Shown: positions 34,814 through 43,828 of the stretch, in pieces
How the letters are laid out: the number at the start of each line of letters is the position of its first letter
How positions within the stretch are numbered: the first letter of the stretch is position 1
NCBI RefSeq assembly: GCF_003634105.1
Contig: NZ_RBIQ01000008.1
Location: 707,606 to 771,605 of the forward strand
DNA: 64,000 bases
Direction of reading: 5' to 3'
Source of the DNA: Maribacter vaceletii
GTDB lineage: Bacteria > Bacteroidota > Bacteroidia > Flavobacteriales > Flavobacteriaceae
The notes under the pieces: generated by a model
Databases searched by the model: none
What the model saw: only the letters and a program-made list of their open reading frames with translations
Told to the model about the DNA's origin: nothing
Translations under genes and position numbers: made by a program

Positions 34814-37414
34814 TTATCTAATAACCATTTTACCGCTCCACGTTTTATCATTTGTACTTGTAATCTTGTACAAATAAATTCCTGTTGGTAAGTTTCTTTT
34901 ATAAACTACTATTTCATTTTGCCCTTGTTGCGTATCTCCTTTTAAGGTATGTGATGATAATAAATGCCCCCCTACAGTATAAATTTCAAAAGTATATTTC
35001 GCATCTTTTTCTTCGAAAAAATAAAGTGTAGCCTCTGTTTCTATAGGGTTAGGCATTAAAACTGCCTTTTTAGTATCGGCCAATACATACTCATACTTAG
35101 ACTCCTCATTATTAAAATCTAAATTAGAAAGGTTTAAAGATTTCTCCTCTGTATTCCCATTATTAGTTTTTAATATAAAAGTTAAAACTTTTAGGCTAGA
35201 AAAATCTGCAACGTCTCCAGAACTATTTTTAAATACCTCATCTGGCATTGTAAATATTTGACTTTCTTCTTCTAATTGTACTTCTGAAATATATTCTTCG
35301 CCATTACCCTTTTGTAATTTCACTTCTAAAGTTCCCGTACCAGAAGCTTCAAAAGACAAGTTTTTATATTCCGATAAATCTACAGCAAGGAACCTAGGAC
35401 TAAACGCTCTATACACTCCTATATAGTCTTTTGTAGAACCAGATAATTTTATATTTCTCTCTACTCTAAAACCATCACCCGTATACGGAATTTCATTCTG
35501 TAACACTTCGTAAGTATTCATCATTGTTCCATTTCCAGAATCATCTAATCCCCAAGGAGCATCAGCTACAAATAAATCATCTGGGGTATCTCCGTTACTA
35601 TTTTCTATTCTAAATCCAAAATCGAATAAAGAACCTGTATTTACAGCTACAGAATCTATATAACCATCTATAGAAGCTTGTAAACTCATAGAAGTAGTTT
35701 CTCCTGTTTCGGTTCTTTTTAAACCACCATCCATAAAAATTTCCTTGGTATTGTTGTTATTTACAACATGCATATTAATTTTTCCATTTTTATAACTAGC
35801 AGACTTTACAAACACTGGTGGCGGTGTAGAGCCAGTATAATCTGTGATTTCTGCATTTGCTTCTAACAAGTCTAATATTTCTTCTCCTAAGGAAACTAAA
35901 TCATCTATAGAATTAGACCAAACCTGGAAGTTATAGTACATTGTGTTATCTTCATATTTATCTATATTCCAGTGAGATTCTATTACAAATTTTTGATTTT
36001 CATCTAATCTTGCAGAAAAAGTTAATGCAAATTCTATGTTTCCGTCTGCTTGTTTAATTCTAGATTTTATAAAATCCTTTTCTCTAATTTGAATAGTAGA
36101 TACGGATAATAATTCAGCACCTAAGAAACGATCACAAATAAATTTACTGTGCTCGTACACTTTATTATCTGTTTTAATAACCATTAATGCACTAACTGTC
36201 TCCGTATCTTTTAAATAATCTACAGAGTAAATATCCGATGCATTTGTTAACTCTAGCAAATCTGCAGGAGAAGACTCTATAGTGCTCGTCTCCCCAACAA
36301 TACCTAATGGCACTAAGCTATTTAATGGTATTTCCGAAGGGGAAGTTTTACTACTCTTTTTATAATTAATAGTTTTCTTAACCTTCTTAGCCAACAACTT
36401 ATCAAACTTATAATTTGTTTTAGCTCTATTATAGTTTCTCTTAATAATTAAATTTGCTAGTCTATCATTACTTTCTAACCCACCAGTATTACCTCCAGAA
36501 GTTATTGTAATTACAGGACAAGCACTAACGCCAGAACAAGAAGGGTCATCACAATCTACCAGGCCATCGCCATCATCGTCAATACCATTTATACAATCTT
36601 CTTGTGGCACAGGAGCCGTTGGGCAACGTGCACCATCATTACTAGATGCTGCAGGACCAAAAGCAAAAATATTGGAAAACATTATTCCATTAACAACACT
36701 CTGAACTTCATTTATTTTATATACAGAACCCGTTTGGTTTGCAGAGATGTAAAAGTTACCATCTACATCAAAATAAACTGCACCAAAAGCATAATTAAGA
36801 CCCTTAAGAATTGGCACTTCACCCAAATCTGTAACCACACCAGTATCTGGATCAATACGGTAAAGGTGATTAGAGTTTCTTTCTACAGTATATAATTTAT
36901 TATCTGCAGCATTAAAAGCCCAATCTGCTATTGATAGATTTTTACTTAACGTAAATTCTCCTAGGTATTGTAGATATGTTTCTGAATCTGGATTTAAATC
37001 TATTTTATAAAAGGAAGTTCCGCCTCCTTTAAAGTAATAAATACCATCTATAGAAATATCTCCAACATATTTATTATTTGTAGTTAATTCTGGGAAAGTA
37101 TATTGTTGTACTTGAAAATCTTTTCCAATACGAACTATAGTTTTTTGCGGACTAGATAAATACCCCCATATATAACCATCTGTAGAATTATACCCCACTC
37201 CATTAACATTACCTGGTGTTACATTTTCGGCAACTAAATAGGAACTTCCAGATGCTAAGTCTAATGCATATATATCATTATACTGAAATAAATAAGCATT
37301 AAAATCACATAAAAAAGGTTCTGATTGTGCACGAGCATTAAAGCTTAATAATAAGGTAAACAGCATTAATGCTATATTCTTTGTAAAAGATTTAGAGAAG
37401 TAGTTTTTTTCCAT
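34814..37414 (-). CDS. Large secreted protein with N-terminal propeller and T9SS sorting tail
   Basis: 866 residues. A signal peptide ends ARAQ (residue 30). Residues 31-270 form a propeller-like domain of the DUF6923 type (YNDIYALDLASGSSYLVAEN, YVGDISIDGIYYF, KLYTVERNSNHLYRIDPDTG). Then comes an acidic Ca-binding-like motif DDDGDGLVDCDDPSC. The middle is unfamiliar. Around 640-770 there is a CIA30/carbohydrate-binding-like module (FRVERNIKLSGSTKDYIGVY). The last 80 residues are a type A T9SS sorting domain (PNPIETEATLYFF ... LPTGIYLYKI ... GKMVIR), so the protein is exported across the outer membrane and probably surface-attached. No catalytic residues seen. Monocistronic. Confidence 0.85.
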   Translation of the reverse strand: MEKNYFSKSFTKNIALMLFTLLLSFNARAQSEPFLCDFNAYLFQYNDIYALDLASGSSYLVAENVTPGNVNGVGYNSTDGYIWGYLSSPQKTIVRIGKDFQVQQYTFPELTTNNKYVGDISIDGIYYFKGGGTSFYKIDLNPDSETYLQYLGEFTLSKNLSIADWAFNAADNKLYTVERNSNHLYRIDPDTGVVTDLGEVPILKGLNYAFGAVYFDVDGNFYISANQTGSVYKINEVQSVVNGIMFSNIFAFGPAASSNDGARCPTAPVPQEDCINGIDDDGDGLVDCDDPSCSGVSACPVITITSGGNTGGLESNDRLANLIIKRNYNRAKTNYKFDKLLAKKVKKTINYKKSSKTSPSEIPLNSLVPLGIVGETSTIESSPADLLELTNASDIYSVDYLKDTETVSALMVIKTDNKVYEHSKFICDRFLGAELLSVSTIQIREKDFIKSRIKQADGNIEFALTFSARLDENQKFVIESHWNIDKYEDNTMYYNFQVWSNSIDDLVSLGEEILDLLEANAEITDYTGSTPPPVFVKSASYKNGKINMHVVNNNNTKEIFMDGGLKRTETGETTSMSLQASIDGYIDSVAVNTGSLFDFGFRIENSNGDTPDDLFVADAPWGLDDSGNGTMMNTYEVLQNEIPYTGDGFRVERNIKLSGSTKDYIGVYRAFSPRFLAVDLSEYKNLSFEASGTGTLEVKLQKGNGEEYISEVQLEEESQIFTMPDEVFKNSSGDVADFSSLKVLTFILKTNNGNTEEKSLNLSNLDFNNEESKYEYVLADTKKAVLMPNPIETEATLYFFEEKDAKYTFEIYTVGGHLLSSHTLKGDTQQGQNEIVVYKRNLPTGIYLYKITSTNDKTWSGKMVIR

Positions 37415-37680
37415 TTTAAAAGATTTGGGTTAATCAATTTTAAATAAATGTATTTAAAAACATATAAGATTTTTCTTACATTTAGATGAATGTTGTATAT
37501 AACTAGATTAAAACCGTTTTATTGTAGATGAATGGAAAAACTCGATAAAAACAAATTTAAATGTATAATACCTATGTTAAAATTTAACAATTATTAAAAA
37601 AATAGCATTAATTTTAGCAATCTCATTTTAGAATACAACTTCCTTTTCTTATTTTGCAAATTCTCACTCAAAATTTTTAT

Positions 37681-39453
37681 ATGCATAAAGTTACCCGTCT
37701 CTTTGATTTTCCTTATTATCAATTAGAAAAATTTAATTTAAAAAAATCTTTAGTTTCTAAACAAAATGGAAAATGGATTTTTACATCTACTCAAGATTAT
37801 ATAGATAAAGCAAATGCCATTAGTAGAGGTCTTTTGCGTTTAGGAATAAAACCTAATGACAAAATTGCCGTAATATCTATGACCAATAGAACGGAGTGGA
37901 ATATTATAGATGTAGGTGTATTACAATTAGGCGCTCAAAATGTTCCAATATACCCAACAATTTCTGAAGAAGACTATGCCTTTGTTTTAAATCATTCCGA
38001 AGCAAAATATTGTTTTGTTTCTTGTGATGAAGTACTTAGTAAAGTTAAAGCTGTTAAAAAAGATACACCACACTTAAAAGAAGTGTATTCTTTTGATGAT
38101 TTATCAGATTGTAAGAGTTGGAATGAAGTTTTATCGCTTGGAGAAGACGCTAGTAACCAAAATGAAGTAGAAGATTTAAAAAATATTGTTAAACCAGAAG
38201 ATTTAGCAACATTAATATATACTTCTGGTACAACTGGCCAACCTAAAGGTGTAATGTTATCGCATAATAATCTAGTTAGTAATGCTATAGCAAGTTCTGA
38301 AAGATTCCCTATAGAAGATGGTAATACGGTTTCTCTTAGCTTTTTACCTTTATGCCATGTGTACGAGCGTATGCTTATTTATTTATACCAATATAGAGGT
38401 GTAACTATATATTATGCAGAAGCAATGGATAAGATTAGTGATAATCTAAAAGAAGCTAAACCACATGTAATGACAGCTGTTCCTAGATTACTAGAAAAAG
38501 TATACGATGGCATAATAGCTAAAGGAACACAATTAACAGGTATTAAAAAGAAGTTATTCTTCTGGGCTGTAGACTTAGGGTTAAAATACGAACCTTACGG
38601 ACAAAACGGATGGTGGTATGAAAGAAAGTTAAAAATAGCCAGAAAACTAATTTTTAGTAAGTGGAAAGAAGCCTTAGGAGGCAACTTATCTCTCATTGCG
38701 TCTGGTAGTGCTGCACTACAACCTAGGTTATCTAGAGTGTTTAATGCTGCAGAATTTGGTGTTATGGAAGGCTACGGTTTAACAGAAACCTCTCCTGTTG
38801 TATCTGTAAACGATATGCGTGAAAAAGGATTTAAAATAGGCACTGTAGGCAAATTAATAGCACAAACAGAAGTTAAAATTGCAGAAGACGGAGAAATTTG
38901 TGTTAAAGGCCCTCAAGTAATGATGGGGTATTATAAAGACAAAGAAAAAACAGACACTGTAATTAAAGATGGCTATTTTCATACTGGAGATATTGGAGAA
39001 ATAGATACAAAAGGATTTTTAAAAATTACGGACCGTAAAAAAGAAATGTTTAAAACATCTGGTGGTAAATATGTTGCGCCACAATTATTAGAAAACAGGT
39101 TTAAGCAGTCTCGCTTTATAGAACAAATAATGGTGGTTGGCGAAGGTGAAAAAATGCCTGCTGCACTTATACAACCAAATTTTGAATTTTTAGAAGAATG
39201 GGGAAAAAGACAAGGTATGGCTCTAAGCAACCCTCAAGAAATTGCTACTAACCCAAAAGTTATTGCCAGAATTCAAGAAGAAGTAGATTTAGCAAATGAA
39301 GATTTTGCTAAATGGGAAAAAGTTAAACAATTTAGACTAACGCCAGAAATATGGAGTATAGATGGCGGCCATGTAACCCCTACCCTTAAGCTTAAACGTA
39401 AAATTATTAAAGAAAAATACCTTTCTTTATATAATGACATATATGGGCGATAA
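37681..39453 (+). CDS. Long-chain fatty-acid-CoA ligase (AMP-forming)
   Basis: Activates fatty acids to acyl-CoA for beta-oxidation or lipid synthesis. About 590 residues from MHKVTRLFDFPYYQ; an in-frame TTG 27 bases upstream is less likely. ANL-superfamily motifs are the P-loop LIYTSGTTGQPKGVMLSHNN, the AMP-binding GYGLTETSPVVSVN, the hinge motif YFHTGDIGEIDTKGFLKITD with DRKKEMFKTSGG, and a C-terminal catalytic lysine region TPTLKLKRKIIKEKY. It lies just upstream of the marR-fadN-fadA-acyl-CoA dehydrogenase block on the same strand, separated by a region with the MarR operator-like palindrome. This is a FadD-type enzyme by role. Confidence 0.92.
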   Translation: MHKVTRLFDFPYYQLEKFNLKKSLVSKQNGKWIFTSTQDYIDKANAISRGLLRLGIKPNDKIAVISMTNRTEWNIIDVGVLQLGAQNVPIYPTISEEDYAFVLNHSEAKYCFVSCDEVLSKVKAVKKDTPHLKEVYSFDDLSDCKSWNEVLSLGEDASNQNEVEDLKNIVKPEDLATLIYTSGTTGQPKGVMLSHNNLVSNAIASSERFPIEDGNTVSLSFLPLCHVYERMLIYLYQYRGVTIYYAEAMDKISDNLKEAKPHVMTAVPRLLEKVYDGIIAKGTQLTGIKKKLFFWAVDLGLKYEPYGQNGWWYERKLKIARKLIFSKWKEALGGNLSLIASGSAALQPRLSRVFNAAEFGVMEGYGLTETSPVVSVNDMREKGFKIGTVGKLIAQTEVKIAEDGEICVKGPQVMMGYYKDKEKTDTVIKDGYFHTGDIGEIDTKGFLKITDRKKEMFKTSGGKYVAPQLLENRFKQSRFIEQIMVVGEGEKMPAALIQPNFEFLEEWGKRQGMALSNPQEIATNPKVIARIQEEVDLANEDFAKWEKVKQFRLTPEIWSIDGGHVTPTLKLKRKIIKEKYLSLYNDIYGR

Positions 39454-39493
39454 TAAAAACACCTAAATAAATTTAAATATTATATTTTTTTGC

Positions 39494-39532
39494 AATTTAC
39501 TATGCATGCATAGTAAATTTTTCATATATTTG
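39494..39532 (+). promoter_or_regulatory. 26-bp perfect palindrome and -7 element of the marR-fad operon
   Basis: AATTTACTATGCA and its exact reverse complement meet at 39506/39507 (39494-39519). Six bases on is TATATTTG (39525-39532), an exact TAnnTTTG -7 element, 24 bases before the marR ATG. The palindrome covers where the -33 element should be, the classic place for an autoregulating MarR-type repressor to bind. Confidence 0.75.
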
Positions 39533-39556
39533 TTTGCCACCACAAAGAAACCATGT

Positions 39557-40012
39557 ATGAAGGAACTTACTATAGATTATGCTCTAAGAGCCACTTGGCA
39601 AGCTGTAGCAAGAATGTATAATGAAGAAGCAAAAGAGTTTGAAACTACTATGGCTATTGGTTTTACTTTATTAAGTATAGATCCAAAAACAGGAACTCCT
39701 TCTACAGCTTTAGGTCCAAAAATGGGTATGGAAGCCACTAGTCTTTCTAGAATACTTAAAAGTATGCAAGTTAAAGGACTCATAGAACGCAAACCAAACC
39801 CAAATGATGGTAGAGGTGTATTAATACATTTAACAGAGTTTGGATTAGAAAAAAGAGTAGACTCAAAAAACGTAGTATTAATTTTTAACGAAGCTGTTAA
39901 AAAAAATGTTACTCCGGAACAGTTAAAAAACTTTTTTGAAGTTACAGAAACCATTAACAAGCTTATCGCAGACAAAAAAGTGTATACTAAAGATAATAAC
40001 ATTAATAAATAA
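39557..40012 (+). CDS. MarR-family transcriptional regulator of the fatty-acid genes
   Basis: 151 residues from MKELTIDYALRATWQAVARM. A winged helix is visible at about 50-105: the recognition helix MGMEATSLSRILKSMQVKGL and the wing IERKPNPNDGRGVLIHLTEFG, which carries the DxR motif of MarR wings. Flanking helices make the dimer interface. It is placed first in a unit with fadN (10-base gap), fadA and an acyl-CoA dehydrogenase. A fatty-acyl-CoA-responsive repressor is therefore a fair inference, as with other fad regulators, but the ligand is not shown. An upstream ATG at 39506 lies inside the palindrome and is rejected as start. Confidence 0.9.
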   Translation: MKELTIDYALRATWQAVARMYNEEAKEFETTMAIGFTLLSIDPKTGTPSTALGPKMGMEATSLSRILKSMQVKGLIERKPNPNDGRGVLIHLTEFGLEKRVDSKNVVLIFNEAVKKNVTPEQLKNFFEVTETINKLIADKKVYTKDNNINK

Positions 40013-40022
40013 TAGTAATTTA

Positions 40023-42428
40023 ATGAACAAGCATATTAATAAAGTTGCCGTCATTGGTTCTGGTATAATGGGAAGCGGAATAGCATGCCATTTTGCCAAT
40101 ATTGGAGTAGAAGTTTTGTTATTAGATATTGTTCCTAGAGAACTAAGTGATAAAGAAAAAGCAAAAGGACTTACTCTAGAAGATAAAGTAGTAAGAAATC
40201 GTTTGGTAAATAACTCGCTTACTACATCATTAAAATCGAAACCTTCACCTATATATAATCAGAAATTTGCTAGTAGAATTACTACTGGTAACTTAGAAGA
40301 TGATATTGCTAAAATTGCTAAGGTAGATTGGATTATAGAAGTTGTTGTAGAACGTTTAGATATTAAAAAAATGGTTTTCGAGAATATCGAAAAGCATAGA
40401 ACCCCCGGAACCTTAATATCTTCAAACACTTCAGGTATTCCAATCAAGTTTATGAGTGAAGGCCGTAGTGATGATTTTCAAAAACATTTCTGCGGAACTC
40501 ACTTCTTTAATCCTGCACGTTACTTAAAATTATTCGAAATAATTCCAGGACCTAAAACTTCCCCTGAAGTATTAGACTTCTTAAACGGATACGGAGAACA
40601 ATTTTTAGGAAAAACATCCGTAGTAGCAAAAGATACTCCTGCTTTTATTGGTAACCGTATTGGTATTTTTAGTATTCAAAGTTTATTCCATTCGGTTAAA
40701 GAATTAGGGATGACGGTTGAAGAGGTAGATAAATTAACTGGTCCAGTAATAGGAAGACCAAAATCTGCCACTTTTAGAACTGTAGATGTTGTTGGTTTAG
40801 ACACCCTTGTTCATGTTGCTAATGGTATACACGAAAATTGTAAAGAAGATGAACGTTTAGATTTATTTAAACTTCCAGATTTTATTGATACCATGATGAA
40901 AAACAAGTGGTTAGGAAGTAAATCTGGCCAAGGGTTTTACAAAAAAGTAAAAGGCGATAAAGGGAAAAGTGAAATACTGACTTTAGATTTAGACACGATG
41001 GATTATCGTGCTAAAAAAAGAGCAAAATTTGCTACCCTAGAACTTACAAAGACCATAGATAAAGTAGTAGACAGGTTTTCTGTGCTTACTGCAGGAAAAG
41101 ATAAAGCTGGAGAATTTTACAGAAAGAGCTTTGGAGCTTTATTTGCTTATGTTTCGCATAGAATTCCTGAGATTACAGAAGAACTTTATAAGATAGATGA
41201 TGCTATGAAAGCTGGTTTTGGTTGGGAACATGGTCCTTTCCAAATCTGGGATGCAGTTACTTTAGAAAAAGGAATAGAATTTGCAAAAGCAGAAGGTTTA
41301 GAAATTGCCTCATGGATTACAGATATGCAAGCTGCTGGAGTAACTAGTTTTTACTCTGTAAAAGACGGCGCTACATATTTCTACGACATTCCTTCTAAAA
41401 CTATGAAAAAAGTACCTGGACAAGATGCTTTTATCATTCTAGATAACATTAGAAAAACTAAAGAAGTATTTAAAAACAGTGGTGTTGTAATTGAAGATTT
41501 AGGAGATGGTATTCTTAATGTGGAATTCCAGTCTAAGATGAATACTATTGGCGGCGATGTTTTAGCCGGCCTTAATAAAGGAATAGATTTAGCCGAAAAA
41601 GATTTTCAAGGTTTAGTAGTTGGTAACCAAGCAGCAAATTTCTCTGTAGGTGCTAATATTGGAATGATTTTTATGATGGCCGTAGAACAAGAGTACGATG
41701 AGCTAAATATGGCCATTAAAATGTTCCAAGATACTATGATGCGTATGCGCTACTCCTCTATTCCAACTGTATCTGCTCCGCATGGCATGACACTTGGAGG
41801 TGGTTGCGAGCTTTCACTTCATGCAGACAAAGTGGTTGCTGCAGCGGAAACGTACATTGGTTTAGTAGAATTTGGTGTAGGCGTTATTCCTGGTGGTGGT
41901 GGTTCTAAAGAATTTGCTGTTAGAGCGTCAGACTTATTTAGCAAAGGAGATGTAGAACTAAATGTTCTTCAAGAATACTTCTTAACTATTGGTATGGCAA
42001 AAGTATCTACCTCTGCATATGAAGCGTATGATTTAGGTATTCTTCAAAAAGGAAAAGATATTGTTGTAGTAAACAAAGACCGCCAAATAGCAACGGCAAA
42101 AGCACATGCTAAATTAATGGCCGAGACTGGTTACACTAGACCTGTAAAGCGCAAAGACATTAAAGTTCTAGGAAAACAAGCTCTTGGGATGTTCTTAGTA
42201 GGAACAGATTCTATGGAAGCTAGCCACTATATAAGTGAGCACGACAAGAAAATTGCAAATAAATTAGCTTACGTAATGGCTGGTGGCGATTTATCGGAAC
42301 CCACAAGAGTAAACGAACAATACTTATTAGATTTAGAAAGAGAAGCTTTCTTATCCTTATGTACAGAACGTAAAACGTTAGAGCGTATTCAACATATGTT
42401 GAAAACAGGTAAACCATTAAGAAACTAA
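40023..42428 (+). CDS. 3-hydroxyacyl-CoA dehydrogenase/enoyl-CoA hydratase fusion (FadN-like)
   Basis: Bifunctional beta-oxidation enzyme: hydrates enoyl-CoA and oxidises 3-hydroxyacyl-CoA. 801 residues. The N-terminal NAD-binding domain has VAVIGSGIMGSGIACHFANI. The dehydrogenase core has SSNTSGIPIKFMSEG, HFCGTHFFNPARYLKLFEII and DTPAFIGNRIG. The C-terminal crotonase domain has GNQAANFSVGANIGMI for the oxyanion hole and LGGGCELSLHADKVVAAAET. This order, dehydrogenase before hydratase, is that of Bacillus FadN, the reverse of E. coli FadB. The open frame extends 87 bases upstream into marR, but this ATG has the standard N-terminus. The operon order fadN-fadA-fadE also matches Bacillus. Confidence 0.93.
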   Translation: MNKHINKVAVIGSGIMGSGIACHFANIGVEVLLLDIVPRELSDKEKAKGLTLEDKVVRNRLVNNSLTTSLKSKPSPIYNQKFASRITTGNLEDDIAKIAKVDWIIEVVVERLDIKKMVFENIEKHRTPGTLISSNTSGIPIKFMSEGRSDDFQKHFCGTHFFNPARYLKLFEIIPGPKTSPEVLDFLNGYGEQFLGKTSVVAKDTPAFIGNRIGIFSIQSLFHSVKELGMTVEEVDKLTGPVIGRPKSATFRTVDVVGLDTLVHVANGIHENCKEDERLDLFKLPDFIDTMMKNKWLGSKSGQGFYKKVKGDKGKSEILTLDLDTMDYRAKKRAKFATLELTKTIDKVVDRFSVLTAGKDKAGEFYRKSFGALFAYVSHRIPEITEELYKIDDAMKAGFGWEHGPFQIWDAVTLEKGIEFAKAEGLEIASWITDMQAAGVTSFYSVKDGATYFYDIPSKTMKKVPGQDAFIILDNIRKTKEVFKNSGVVIEDLGDGILNVEFQSKMNTIGGDVLAGLNKGIDLAEKDFQGLVVGNQAANFSVGANIGMIFMMAVEQEYDELNMAIKMFQDTMMRMRYSSIPTVSAPHGMTLGGGCELSLHADKVVAAAETYIGLVEFGVGVIPGGGGSKEFAVRASDLFSKGDVELNVLQEYFLTIGMAKVSTSAYEAYDLGILQKGKDIVVVNKDRQIATAKAHAKLMAETGYTRPVKRKDIKVLGKQALGMFLVGTDSMEASHYISEHDKKIANKLAYVMAGGDLSEPTRVNEQYLLDLEREAFLSLCTERKTLERIQHMLKTGKPLRN

Positions 42429-42434
42429 AGTTTC

Positions 42435-42553
42435 TAGTATTAAGTAGTCAGTACAAAGCATAAAAGTAACTGACATATAATAGAATTAAGATATAAAAAT
42501 TGAAATTCAAAATCATTAAGTGCTAAGTACTATCTACTTATTACTTAATACTA
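42435..42553. repeat. Intergenic inverted repeat between fadN and fadA
   Basis: TAGTATTAAGTA (42435-42446) and TACTTAATACTA (42542-42553) are perfect inverted copies that frame most of the 135-base gap. Related AGTACT and AAGTAC words occur inside it. This resembles the AGTATTAAGTA-type intergenic repeats common in flavobacterial genomes. It has no ORF and is probably transcribed within the fad operon, so it could fold in mRNA. Confidence 0.5.
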
Positions 42554-42563
42554 AAAAATAAAA

Positions 42564-43754
42564 ATGAAACAAGCATATATAGTTAAAGCTTATAGAACCG
42601 CAGTAGGTAAAGCACCTAAAGGCGTGTTCCGTTTTAAAAGAACAGATGAACTAGCAGCAGAAACCATCGAGTATATGATGAAGGAGTTGCCAGATTTTGA
42701 TAAAAAACGTATTGATGATGTTATTGTAGGTAATGCTATGCCAGAAGGCTCTCAAGGACTAAATATGGCTAGACTTATTTCTTTAATGGGACTAGATATC
42801 GTAGATGTTCCTGGTGTAACAGTAAACCGTTTTTGTTCTTCGGGAATAGAAACTATTGGTATAGCTACGGCAAAAATACAGGCAGGAATGGCCGATTGTA
42901 TTATTGCTGGTGGTGCAGAAAGTATGAGCTCTGTTCCTATGACCGGTAATAAACCAGAACTAAACTACGATTTAGTAAAGGCTGGTCATGAGGATTATTA
43001 CTGGGGAATGGGGAATACTGCAGAGGCTGTAGCAAATCAATTTAAAGTTTCTAGAGAAGACCAAGACGAGTTTGCTTACAACTCTCACATGAAAGCTTTA
43101 AAAGCACAAGCAGAAGACCGCTTTCAAGACCAAATTGTACCCATTGATGTAGAACAAGTGTATGTAGATGAGAATGGAAAAAAAGCATCAAAAAAATATA
43201 CGGTAACTAAAGATGAAGGACCTAGAAAAGGAACATCAAAAGAAGTTTTAGGAAAATTACGAGCGGTTTTTGCTGCTGGTGGTAGCGTAACTGCAGGTAA
43301 TTCTTCGCAAATGAGTGATGGTGCTGCCTTTGTAATGGTAATGAGTGAAGATATGGTTAAAGAATTAAATCTAGAACCTATTGCTCGTTTAGTTAATTAT
43401 GCTGCAGCTGGTGTTGAGCCTCGAATAATGGGAATTGGACCTGTTAAAGCTATTCCAAAAGCGTTAAAACAAGCAGGTTTAAAACAAAATGATGTTGAGT
43501 TAATAGAACTTAATGAAGCTTTTGCATCGCAATCTTTAGCCGTAATGAGAGAATTAAATCTAAACCAAGACATTGTAAATGTTAATGGTGGCGCAATTGC
43601 ATTAGGCCACCCTTTAGGTTGTACAGGAGCAAAACTATCCGTTCAGTTATTTGATGAAATGCGTAAACGTAACATGCAAGGAAAATACGGTATGGTAACC
43701 ATGTGCGTTGGAACAGGACAAGGAGCTGCCGGGATTTTTGAATTTCTTTCTTAA
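42564..43754 (+). CDS. fadA: Acetyl-CoA C-acyltransferase (3-ketoacyl-CoA thiolase)
   Basis: Last step of beta-oxidation: cleaves 3-ketoacyl-CoA to acetyl-CoA and a shortened acyl-CoA. 396 residues, the family norm. Catalytic residues seen: nucleophile Cys91 in VTVNRFCSSGIE, His349 in GGAIALGHPLGCTGA and Cys381 in VTMCVGTGQGAAGIFE. The NEAF motif is in IELNEAFASQS. It follows fadN with a 135-base gap holding an inverted repeat and precedes the acyl-CoA dehydrogenase by 74 bases on the same strand. Confidence 0.95.
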   Translation: MKQAYIVKAYRTAVGKAPKGVFRFKRTDELAAETIEYMMKELPDFDKKRIDDVIVGNAMPEGSQGLNMARLISLMGLDIVDVPGVTVNRFCSSGIETIGIATAKIQAGMADCIIAGGAESMSSVPMTGNKPELNYDLVKAGHEDYYWGMGNTAEAVANQFKVSREDQDEFAYNSHMKALKAQAEDRFQDQIVPIDVEQVYVDENGKKASKKYTVTKDEGPRKGTSKEVLGKLRAVFAAGGSVTAGNSSQMSDGAAFVMVMSEDMVKELNLEPIARLVNYAAAGVEPRIMGIGPVKAIPKALKQAGLKQNDVELIELNEAFASQSLAVMRELNLNQDIVNVNGGAIALGHPLGCTGAKLSVQLFDEMRKRNMQGKYGMVTMCVGTGQGAAGIFEFLS

Positions 43755-43828
43755 AAAGAGAGAAGAGAATTTAGAACAAAGACTATCATCTGTGCAAAAC
43801 AGAGGCATAATTATAAGAAATTAAAAAT

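Noticed and set aside
37415..37653. Small gene or RNA in the gap between the T9SS protein gene and the acyl-CoA ligase
   Set aside because: No coding-like frame, no stable fold seen; just an AT-rich divergent promoter region.
39506..39556. Upstream ATG as marR start
   Set aside because: It lies within the palindrome and upstream of the -7 element, so it could not be on the main transcript.
42429..42563. CRISPR-like short repeats between fadN and fadA
   Set aside because: Only two inverted 12-base words plus related AT-rich words; no regular spacers or direct repeats.
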